Source: an uncultured bacterium (lineage in GTDB: Bacteria; Bacteroidota; Bacteroidia; Bacteroidales; Marinifilaceae). From it: a stretch of 8,849 nucleotides of DNA. Position numbers and translations under genes: made by a program. Location of the stretch: assembly GCA_905215395.1 (NCBI GenBank), contig CAJMQA010000139.1:1-8849 (forward strand), in the 5' to 3' direction. Below the pieces are notes generated by a model. That model saw only the letters and a program-made list of their open reading frames with translations, had not been told where the DNA came from and did not search any database. Below are positions 1 to 4,558 of this stretch, piece by piece (position 1 is the first letter of the stretch; each line of letters begins with the position of its first letter).

Positions 1-1
1 C

Positions 2-643
2 CTGAATCCTGATTATGCTTATCAGGAGGCTTATGGCCGTAAGACGATGCCCGGAGATTTGAAGTATGTGGATTTATCGGGAGACGGCTATGTAAATAAG
101 GTATATGGGTTTAATGAAGATAAAACGGTAATCGGTTGTTCACGTCCTGATTTTGAAGGTGGTTTTGCCACCCGTCTGTCCTGGAAAGGATTGACATTGA
201 GTGTTCAGGGTACTTTCAGTCACGGAGCACAAAAGATCTGGACAGGAGAAGCCAATATGTTCAATATGGCGGAGAATGCTAACGCTTTAACGACAGCTTT
301 GAAAAGATGGACCCCGGAAAATCCTTCCAATAAATACCCCAGTTTAAGATATAATTTTTATTACAATGATTTTGCAGATAATGCAGTTTATGATGCATCC
401 TATGTAAAAATCCAGAACATTAATCTGGAATACCGCCTGCCCCAGCATTGGGTCAATAAAACTAAAGTTTTGGGAAATGTCAGTGTATTTGCTTCAGCGA
501 ATAATGTGTACACTTTTACCTCTTATCCCGGACCATCCCCGGAATCTTTCAGTACGGATGCAATTCAGGGAGCTTCTGTAGATAATGATATGTATCCGAC
601 GACACGTACATTTAATTTCGGAGTGAAAGTAACCATAAAATAA
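2..643 (+). CDS. SusC/RagA-like TonB-dependent outer-membrane transporter, C-terminal fragment
   Basis: This is the 3' end of an outer-membrane TonB-dependent transporter of the SusC/RagA family, which imports glycans or peptides in partnership with a SusD lipoprotein. The frame is open from base 2, so the gene starts upstream of the window; the ATG at 47 is internal. About 213 residues are present, roughly the last fifth of a family that is usually about 1,000 aa long. Seen in the sequence are the loop PGDLKYVDLSGDG, the late-barrel motif DASYVKIQNINLEYRLP, the segment ASANNVYTFTSYPGPSPE, and the terminal strand TRTFNFGVKVTIK, all characteristic of SusC C-termini. The SusD-like gene begins 7 bp after the stop, as in nearly all SusCD pairs. 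The transported substrate cannot be read from this part. Confidence 0.95.
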   Translation: MNPDYAYQEAYGRKTMPGDLKYVDLSGDGYVNKVYGFNEDKTVIGCSRPDFEGGFATRLSWKGLTLSVQGTFSHGAQKIWTGEANMFNMAENANALTTALKRWTPENPSNKYPSLRYNFYYNDFADNAVYDASYVKIQNINLEYRLPQHWVNKTKVLGNVSVFASANNVYTFTSYPGPSPESFSTDAIQGASVDNDMYPTTRTFNFGVKVTIK

Positions 644-650
644 GAAGAGT

Positions 651-2075
651 ATGAATAAAATATATAGTTGTTTGATGGTCATGCTGTCCCTTTTTGTATT
701 GGGAAGTTGTGACAGTATGTTTGATAATGAAATTCCTCCTCATGATCTGGTCGGAGAAAATGCGATCACCAATGAATCTTCGGCAGAAGTTGCCTTAAAT
801 GGGGTTTATTCCTATTTGCAGGGGTGGGGCACTATGAGTGCTTATTATATTTGTGACAATGAATTCCGGACAGGCCTGTTGGATCCGACTTCCTATTACC
901 GTTCCAAAACAGAAAGCGAGCAATTACCCCGTTTGCAGATATTGGAAGACAATACCGATGTGGAGAGTCCCTGGAAAGTGGGTTATAAACTTGTAAATAC
1001 AGCCAGTAATTTTATTTATTACACAGAACGGGTGGCTGAAACAGCTTTCGGACCTGACCGGAAAACGGAAATGTTGGCAGAAGCACACTTTATCCGGGCT
1101 TTTGCACATGCATTTTTGTTGCGTAAGTATGGTTATTTCTGGGATATAAATAGTCCGTTGGGTACAATTATCCGCATGGAACCTTCCTCTTTATCCAATA
1201 ATAATCAGGCCCGGGCTACGGTAAAGGAGTCGTATGAGAAAATCTTCAGTGATTTGGATTATGCCATAAAATACGGCCCCTCTTATTATTCGAAATTCCG
1301 TACTTGTGTGACTACTGCCAAAGCTTTTAAAGCTGATATATTAATGAACCGGGGGGCTGAAGGAGATTATAAAGAGGCAATCCGCTTGGCTGATGAGGTG
1401 ATTGGCAGTTCCGAATTCGGGATGGAGGATCGTTATGAAGATGTTTTCAGAAACGGATATAATTCCAAAGAATTATTGTTTACGCGTTTTATGAAAAATC
1501 CACCGAGTATGGATGATAACGTAGGCAGCTTATTTAAAATGTTCGGTGGCGGGACCTATCAACCGTCTGATGCTTATCTGGCTGTATTTCCAACCGATGA
1601 TCCCCGCTATGAGGTAACCTTTGATTCTCTGGAATTTACTAATTTGGATGGGAGTAAATATAAAAAACAGATCTGGAAAAAACATTATGTGGCTGACGGC
1701 GACTGTCCGATGTATTATATGCGTGTTGCTCAGATGTATCTGATCAAAGCAGAGGCTATGTTGCTGACGGGTAGTGAGATAAAAGATGTAGTTGGTGTGC
1801 TGAATATACTTCGGAACCGGGCCGGAGCAACCCCTTTAAAAGTTGCAGATTATCCTGATAGAGAGAGTCTGATGAATGAAATCTTCAATGAAAATGTCAG
1901 GGAGATCGGCGTAGAAAACGGAGCCCTCTATTACCTGGCTGTCCGGATGAAAATCGGTGGGAAACGTTTACTGAAAACCTGGAATGATAATTATGAGAAA
2001 GACGACCAGTTATGTTTTCCCATTCCCCGGGCAGAATTAGAGCATAATTCAGGAGTAGAACAAAAACCACTTTAA
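651..2075 (+). CDS. SusD/RagB-like nutrient-binding outer-membrane lipoprotein
   Basis: This is a complete 474-aa SusD/RagB-family lipoprotein, expected to sit on the cell surface as the lid of the SusC-like transporter encoded 7 bp upstream and to bind its ligand. A hydrophobic leader ends in the lipobox LGSC with lipidated Cys20, followed by acidic residues (DSMFDNE) typical of surface export in Bacteroidota. SusD hallmarks are the helical segment around residues 108-122 (WKVGYKLVNTASNFI), the TPR-like helix at 143-161 (AEAHFIRAFAHAFLLRKYG), the helix at 223-235 (AKAFKADILMN), the conserved YYMRVAQMYLIKAEAML block at 355-371 with LNILRNRAGA at 384-393, and a C-terminal FPIPRAELEHN resembling the family's LPIP..E..N signature. 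Length is slightly below the usual 500-600 aa. The ligand is unknown. Confidence 0.95.
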   Translation: MNKIYSCLMVMLSLFVLGSCDSMFDNEIPPHDLVGENAITNESSAEVALNGVYSYLQGWGTMSAYYICDNEFRTGLLDPTSYYRSKTESEQLPRLQILEDNTDVESPWKVGYKLVNTASNFIYYTERVAETAFGPDRKTEMLAEAHFIRAFAHAFLLRKYGYFWDINSPLGTIIRMEPSSLSNNNQARATVKESYEKIFSDLDYAIKYGPSYYSKFRTCVTTAKAFKADILMNRGAEGDYKEAIRLADEVIGSSEFGMEDRYEDVFRNGYNSKELLFTRFMKNPPSMDDNVGSLFKMFGGGTYQPSDAYLAVFPTDDPRYEVTFDSLEFTNLDGSKYKKQIWKKHYVADGDCPMYYMRVAQMYLIKAEAMLLTGSEIKDVVGVLNILRNRAGATPLKVADYPDRESLMNEIFNENVREIGVENGALYYLAVRMKIGGKRLLKTWNDNYEKDDQLCFPIPRAELEHNSGVEQKPL

Positions 2076-2089
2076 TTAAAATTAAGATT

Positions 2090-2992
2090 ATGAAGAAGAT
2101 ATATTTATTTATGTGTGTACTGGGACTGCTGTCGGGGAGCTGTTCGATGGACGATGTTTTGGATTCAAACGAGGATTTAAATGTTTCGGTTATAGAAACG
2201 AATAATCCGATAAAAGCCGAACCCGGGGATACGGTATTTTTCCGGTTTGTAGCCTCTACAAGTAAAGGAGAAATAAGCCGTGTCCGGATTTCTTCCGAAG
2301 ATGGTATACAGGCGGTAGTTGGCAAGACATCTTTTGCCTTGATAGATGAGAAACTGGAGCTTTCTTTAAATCAAGACGGGTATTTTTCCAGAGCGGTGTC
2401 TACAGTTCTGGTAACCTATCCTCTTGTAATACCTAATGATCCCTCTTTGCGGGGCAAATCTCTGTTTGCAGATCTGACCGTGACCCGGGATGACGGTGAA
2501 ACCAAAAGCCTCAATCAGGAATTTGAAATTATAAAATATATCAATAACCGTTATGGAATTCCAATGAGTGGTAAAAATGCCGCCTGGCTTTATGACCCGA
2601 CTGAGGATGTGGTGTATGACATGACTGATTACAGAGGGCATCTGGGAGCTATCGACCTTATTTTGTATGTTGACGGAAGTTCTAAATATTATTGTTTGAA
2701 TCCTGCAGCAGCCGAAACGGAAACGATCATGCAGGAGTTAGGGTATACCGGTTATCAGGCTTCGGAAATGAATAATACGAAGTTCATGGGAAATATTACT
2801 TTAAATTTTGCCCTGATAACAGAAAAGGAGTTGTCGGGGATAGTGATGAAAGACGAGGTGGATAAATTTAGCATGGGCAATAATGCTGTCTGCGCTTTTG
2901 TGACTCAGGATGGCCGGAAAGGGTTCGCTAAACATTTGTACAAATCTCCGAACCGTTCGTTTGTAACCAAAATGCAAATTCCCCAACCCTGA
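2090..2992 (+). CDS. SusE-position surface lipoprotein of unknown function
   Basis: This is a 300-aa protein with a lipoprotein leader (MKKIYLFMCVLGLLSGSC, anchor Cys18) followed by SMDDVLDSNED. The acidic stretch is the kind that marks surface lipoproteins in Bacteroidota. Residues about 31-148 alternate strand-like stretches (VSVIETNNPIKAEPGDTVFF, then FRFVASTSKGEISRVRISS) and look like an Ig/PKD-type beta-sandwich. Residues about 150-300 form a second, probably beta-rich domain that I do not recognise. The gene starts 14 bp after the SusD-like stop and is followed directly by an intrinsic terminator, so it is the last gene of the SusCD operon. By position it would be a SusE/SGBP-like auxiliary ligand-binding protein. 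That role is inferred from context, since no binding residues or catalytic motifs can be identified. Confidence 0.8.
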   Translation: MKKIYLFMCVLGLLSGSCSMDDVLDSNEDLNVSVIETNNPIKAEPGDTVFFRFVASTSKGEISRVRISSEDGIQAVVGKTSFALIDEKLELSLNQDGYFSRAVSTVLVTYPLVIPNDPSLRGKSLFADLTVTRDDGETKSLNQEFEIIKYINNRYGIPMSGKNAAWLYDPTEDVVYDMTDYRGHLGAIDLILYVDGSSKYYCLNPAAAETETIMQELGYTGYQASEMNNTKFMGNITLNFALITEKELSGIVMKDEVDKFSMGNNAVCAFVTQDGRKGFAKHLYKSPNRSFVTKMQIPQP

Positions 2993-2997
2993 TAATA

Positions 2998-3045
2998 GAA
3001 GGAGTTCTCCGGGAAAAAACGGAGAACTCTTCATTTTATTTTATC
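2998..3045 (+). terminator. Intrinsic terminator of the SusCD operon
   Basis: A perfect 10-bp stem, GAGTTCTCCG at 3002-3011 with CGGAGAACTC at 3020-3029, encloses an 8-nt A-rich loop. It can be lengthened at its base by GAA/TTC (2998-3000 with 3030-3032) around one bulged G. A T-rich run (TTCATTTTATTTTATC) follows. It begins 5 bp after the third gene's stop and separates the operon from the tRNA gene. Confidence 0.9.
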
Positions 3046-3052
3046 CTTTGTA

Positions 3053-3083
3053 TTGTTTCATTTAGATTTGTTTTTTATATTTG
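3053..3083 (+). promoter_or_regulatory. Bacteroidales-type promoter of tRNA-Gly
   Basis: A -7 element TATATTTG at 3076-3083 matches the Bacteroidota housekeeping consensus TAnnTTTG. A TTG at 3053-3055 lies 20 nt upstream and fits the -33 element. Transcription would begin near 3090, about 20 nt before the mature tRNA 5' end at 3109. The assignment rests on consensus and spacing only. Confidence 0.7.
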
Positions 3084-3108
3084 CACTGCTGTTCACAAAA
3101 ACGGTCTT

Positions 3109-3181
3109 GCGATAATAGCTCAGTTGGTAGAGCGTTGGCTTCCCAAGCCGAAGGTCGCGGGTTCGAGTCCCGTTTATCGCT
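3109..3181 (+). tRNA. tRNA-Gly (anticodon CCC)
   Basis: This is a full cloverleaf of 73 nt including the discriminator base. The acceptor stem is GCGATAA/TTATCGC, the D-arm is GCTC-AGTTGGTA-GAGC, and the anticodon arm is TTGGC-TTCCCAA-GCCGA with anticodon CCC (reads GGG, glycine). The variable loop is AGGTC and the T-arm is GCGGG-TTCGAGT-CCCGT. Discriminator U73 agrees with bacterial tRNA-Gly. The 3' CCA is not encoded (genomic sequence after T73 is CCTC), so CCA must be added enzymatically. The gene has its own promoter and terminator and is transcribed alone. Integrase debris starts about 100 bp downstream, which suggests its 3' end once served as an attachment site. Confidence 0.97.
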
Positions 3182-3187
3182 CCTCAG

Positions 3188-3224
3188 AATCAGTCACTTA
3201 AGAAAGTGGCTGATTTTTGTTTTT
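3188..3224 (+). terminator. Intrinsic terminator of tRNA-Gly
   Basis: A 12-bp stem, AATCAGTCACTT at 3188-3199 with AAGTGGCTGATT at 3204-3215 and one G-T wobble, encloses the tetraloop AAGA. A T-tract (TTTGTTTTTA) follows. It starts 6 bp after the tRNA discriminator base. Confidence 0.92.
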
Positions 3225-3254
3225 ACCGGGTTTGGGTGGGGGGCGGCGTAAAGG

Positions 3255-3273
3255 TAAACCGAGAGTTAAACCG
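3255..3273 (+). repeat. Two direct copies of TAAACCG upstream of the integrase remnant
   Basis: TAAACCG occurs at 3255-3261 and 3267-3273, 12 bp apart start to start, about 10-30 bp before the integrase start codon. Short direct repeats in this position can be arm-type sites for tyrosine recombinases. With only two 7-bp copies, chance is a real alternative. Confidence 0.3.
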
Positions 3274-3284
3274 GAAAACCAACA

Positions 3285-3471
3285 ATGAACGCTTCAATTT
3301 CTGTGGCTTGCTACAAATCAAAGATACTTTCTACTGGCGAGCATCCCATCATGTTAAGAGTTGCTAAAGATGAAGAAGAAATACCTTATTTTGGGAATCT
3401 CTATACATTCGGATCACTGGGATTTTACAAAGAATGAACCTAGACCCAAGTGTCCCAACAGGGAATTTTGA
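3285..3471 (+). pseudogene. Tyrosine-recombinase (phage/conjugative-element-type) integrase, N-terminal remnant with frameshift
   Basis: This is the remains of a site-specific integrase, about 62 residues of a family that is normally around 400 aa. From the ATG at 3285 it reads MNASISVACYKSKILSTGEH, then PIMLRVAKD, which resembles the N-terminal arm-DNA-binding domain of Bacteroidales tyrosine recombinases (there typically ...SKTLSNGEHPLMIRVSKDGKRKY...). After KD (about 3371) this frame diverges and stops at 3435-3437. The homologous continuation, KKKYLILGISIHSDHWDF then TKNEPRPKCPNREF, is in the next frame (about 3373-3468) and stops at TGA 3469-3471. A 2-nt deletion in an original GAT-GGA-AAG context would explain the shift. 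The core-binding and catalytic domains (R-H-R-Y) are absent. Position and strand, just past a tRNA 3' end, are those of an integrase in a tRNA-inserted element. Confidence 0.8.
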
Positions 3472-3757
3472 ATGCGATAATATGGGTATTCACTGGTTAG
3501 AATTAGACGAAGATTTAAGTTATGAAGGTTTCTTTCAGCCTAAGGAGGAGGAACAAAAATCTGAATTATATACTTTTTTTAAATCCTTTCCTGAAACTAA
3601 TGTATCTAAGTTGGCTCGTCGAATGGGTATCAGTCAAAGTTTAATGGCAAGCTATATCTGCGGAGTAAAAAAGCCTTCTGCTGAACGTTTGAAAGAAATA
3701 GAAAATGCAGTCCGTCATCTTGTTCAGGAATTATCTGCTGTTTCTTTCCAAGCGTGA
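3434..3757 (+). CDS. 5'-truncated DUF2442/helix-turn-helix protein fused to integrase debris
   Basis: The 107-codon reading frame is a chimera. Its first roughly 11 residues (MNLDPSVPTGN) are an out-of-frame reading of the integrase remnant. From about residue 11 it becomes NFECDNMGIHWLELDEDLSY, then EGFF, which matches the C-terminal end of DUF2442 (GIHW.ELDED.S..G). Residues about 55-97 form a helix-turn-helix (NVSKLARRMGISQSLMASYI, then CGVKKPSAERLKEIENAV). DUF2442-HTH proteins of Bacteroidota are often encoded next to DUF4160 proteins and are suspected antitoxin-like or regulatory partners. No partner is present here and the N-terminal half of DUF2442 is missing. An ATG at 3482 (residue 17) could still give a 91-aa HTH protein. 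Whether it is expressed or a pseudogene cannot be decided from sequence; I lean towards a decaying remnant. Confidence 0.7.
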   Translation: MNLDPSVPTGNFECDNMGIHWLELDEDLSYEGFFQPKEEEQKSELYTFFKSFPETNVSKLARRMGISQSLMASYICGVKKPSAERLKEIENAVRHLVQELSAVSFQA

Positions 3758-3871
3758 TTCGTGAGTTTGACATGAAGATGTGCTTACTGGTAAGATCACA
3801 CTTATTGTTGCCATACTTCAAGAGTTGTTAAAACATTTTTCCGGAGATATTCCTAAAAAAAATAAATTTAT

Positions 3872-3902
3872 TTTGTATTCCTGAAAAAAGTGTTTACATT
3901 TG
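3872..3902 (+). promoter_or_regulatory. Near-perfect Bacteroidales promoter driving an ORF-less transcript
   Basis: TTTG at 3872-3875 (-33 element) and TACATTTG at 3895-3902 (-7 element, consensus TAnnTTTG) are separated by 19 nt, the optimal spacing for the Bacteroidota primary sigma factor. This is the best promoter match in the window. Transcription should start around 3907-3910. No sizeable ORF follows before the terminator at 3982-4019. Confidence 0.75.
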
Positions 3903-3907
3903 GGGCA

Positions 3908-4018
3908 CAAATCAGAACCAAACTATAGAAAATGAAGTAGTTCTGAGTAGCTATAAAACGGACGTTTAAAATTTATGATATAACGACCATCCTGTTTCAG
4001 GGTGGTCGTTTTGTTTTT
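3908..4018 (+). ncRNA. Candidate small RNA, about 110 nt
   Basis: A consensus promoter upstream and a strong intrinsic terminator downstream delimit about 110 nt with no plausible coding sequence; the first ATG (3931) gives only Met-Lys-stop. The transcript can form a 5' hairpin TCAGAAC (3912-3918)/GTTCTGA (3940-3946). The loop sequence TATAG (3924-3928) can pair with CTATA (3951-3955) as a potential H-type pseudoknot. The middle holds the near-palindrome AAAACGGACGTTT (3955-3967), and the 3' end is the terminator hairpin. It does not match the size or shape of 6S RNA, tmRNA or SRP RNA that I know. Function is unknown. A leader of a deleted gene, or an antisense or antitoxin RNA of the lost island, are alternatives. 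Both transcript ends are predictions. Confidence 0.5.
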
Positions 4019-4019
4019 A
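3982..4019 (+). terminator. Intrinsic terminator of the candidate small RNA
   Basis: A 13-bp stem, AACGACCATCCTG at 3982-3994 with CAGGGTGGTCGTT at 3998-4010 and one T-G wobble, encloses a 3-nt TTT loop. It is followed by TTGTTTTTA. This is a very stable rho-independent terminator, and no gene in the plus direction ends just before it. Confidence 0.9.
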
Positions 4020-4093
4020 TCCCCTGTAACCTTATGATTTACAATATATAAAAAATTGTTCATATGAATTTCAATTTTATTGAATAATTATGC

Positions 4094-4117
4094 CCAAAAA
4101 AACGTCCGTTTTTTTGG
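4094..4117. repeat. Perfect 11-bp A/T-tract palindrome with GTCC-type centre
   Basis: CCAAAAAAACG (4094-4104), centre TC, and CGTTTTTTTGG (4107-4117) form a perfect inverted repeat. In RNA it would give an A/U hairpin capped by CG pairs. Having A7 before and T7 after a short GC core on both strands, it could serve as a weak bidirectional terminator or as a protein-binding palindrome. Its core AAACGTCCGTTTT (4100-4112) is the exact reverse complement of 3955-3967 within the candidate small RNA. Confidence 0.7.
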
Positions 4118-4193
4118 TGGAACTGTAACTTATCTTTAATACAATATGCTGATATAAATATTTGTAAAACAGGGAATTGTTTTGCAATTAATA

Positions 4194-4291
4194 TAATGCC
4201 AGTCTCCCGGAAATCTTTCCTATTTTCTGCAGATACGCAGGATACACATACACACACACATACTTTTCCGGGGGACGGCATTACATTTTTT
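4194..4291 (+). repeat. Long imperfect stem-loop followed by T6 (terminator- or element-like)
   Basis: TAATGCC-A-GTCTCCCGGAAA (4194-4213) pairs with TTTCCGGGGGAC-GGCATTA (4265-4283). This gives 19 bp with one bulged A and one T-G wobble. The 51-nt loop holds a smaller hairpin (CTGC 4227-4230/GCAG 4237-4240) and a CA-rich run at 4244-4263. Six T's follow at 4286-4291, so it may act as an unusually long-looped terminator. It could also be a miniature inverted-repeat or recombination-site remnant. The structure is visible directly; the function is not. Confidence 0.5.
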
Positions 4292-4417
4292 GATAAAGCT
4301 GAGAAGGAAAGTACAAAGGTCAAGAAAATATTTGATTTATGGAATAGTGGGGATGTTAAAAAATGGGCTTTTATACTTTATGTGATTGGTGTCACAATAT
4401 TGGTTTTAATTCATTAG
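4196..4417 (+). CDS. Doubtful 73-aa ORF with C-terminal membrane segment
   Basis: The frame encodes 73 residues. The last 17 or so (WAFILYVIGVTILVLIH, residues 57-73) look like a transmembrane helix, preceded by a charged amphipathic stretch (FFDKAEKESTKVKKIFDLWN). The first 28 residues come from the stem-loop and CA-repeat region, including THTHTHT, and do not look protein-like; the ATG itself lies inside the inverted repeat. No ribosome binding site or good promoter precedes it; the nearest -7-like sequence, AATATTTG at 4157-4164, departs from the consensus. It is probably the 3' remnant of a small membrane-protein gene whose 5' part was replaced, or a spurious ORF. I do not recognise a family. 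Confidence 0.3.
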   Translation: MPVSRKSFLFSADTQDTHTHTHTFPGDGITFFDKAEKESTKVKKIFDLWNSGDVKKWAFILYVIGVTILVLIH

Positions 4418-4440
4418 CAACATTACAAATAAGCGGAAAC

Positions 4441-4488
4441 ATGAGTTTAGATGAAAATTACTTAAAAGACGAAAACGAGTATGGTTAA
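4441..4488 (+). CDS. 15-codon mini-ORF ahead of the large lipoprotein gene
   Basis: ATG at 4441 opens MSLDENYLKDENEYG, then stop. It lies 23 bp after the 73-aa ORF and 70 bp before the lipoprotein start, preceded by AAGCGGAAAC with only weak Shine-Dalgarno character. It has no run of one amino acid that would suggest an attenuation leader. It may be a gene fragment or chance, and is listed only so the gap is described. Confidence 0.15.
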   Translation: MSLDENYLKDENEYG

Positions 4489-4498
4489 AAAACTGAGG

Positions 4499-4528
4499 TT
4501 GAAAAATCAACTAGATAATTAAATTTTG
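4499..4528 (+). promoter_or_regulatory. Possible promoter of the 985-aa lipoprotein gene
   Basis: TTG at 4499-4501, then 18 nt, then TAAATTTTG at 4520-4528, which is close to TAnnTTTG with one extra T. Transcription would start around 4533-4536, leaving a short AT-rich leader of about 25 nt before the ATG at 4559, as is common in Bacteroidota. The match is imperfect. Confidence 0.4.
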
Positions 4529-4558
4529 GAAAAACTAATCACTTTTAATTTATTTCAA

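Larger units (their letters stand above)
3758..4558. other. AT-rich 800-bp stretch without a convincing protein gene
   Basis: This stretch between the DUF2442-HTH fragment and the large lipoprotein gene looks like decayed island DNA. I see a promoter/terminator pair around an ORF-less transcript (3872-4019), an A/T palindrome (4094-4117), a long stem-loop (4194-4291) and a doubtful 73-codon ORF (4196-4417), each listed separately. An open frame at 3771-3884 without an ATG (GTG at 3780) reads VLTGKITLIVAILQELLKHF. It could be the tail of a lost gene, but I do not recognise it. Apart from these items, 4020-4093 and 4118-4193 are plain AT-rich DNA in which I find nothing. Confidence 0.6.

Noticed and set aside
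1897..2325. 142-codon minus-strand frame across the SusD / third-gene junction
   Set aside because: It lies antisense to two well-supported lipoprotein genes and has low-complexity hydrophobic content and no recognisable motif.
3780..3884. Open frame VLTGKITLIVAILQELLKHF… after the HTH gene
   Set aside because: It has no ATG, only a GTG start, and is 34 codons long with no family recognised. It overlaps the -33 element of the promoter at 3872. Mentioned only as possible debris.
4194..4283. Integron-type attC site
   Set aside because: The stem has a bulged base and large loop, but the ends lack the RYYYAAC/GTTRRRY core sites, and no integron integrase or cassette array is present.
4060..4323. 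87-codon minus-strand frame with VCVCVCVS
   Set aside because: It only reads the CA-rich tract and the inverted repeat backwards, with no domain, leader or promoter. It is a shadow frame.
4526..4558. TTG start extending the large lipoprotein by 11 residues
   Set aside because: It would place MEKLITFNLFQ ahead of a perfect lipoprotein leader. It also overlaps the likely -7 element at 4520-4528. ATG 4559 is the better start.
3182..4558. Second copy of the tRNA-Gly 3' end as a distal attachment site
   Set aside because: Scanning by eye for GGGTTCGAGTCCCG or TTTATCGCTCC downstream found no match in this window.
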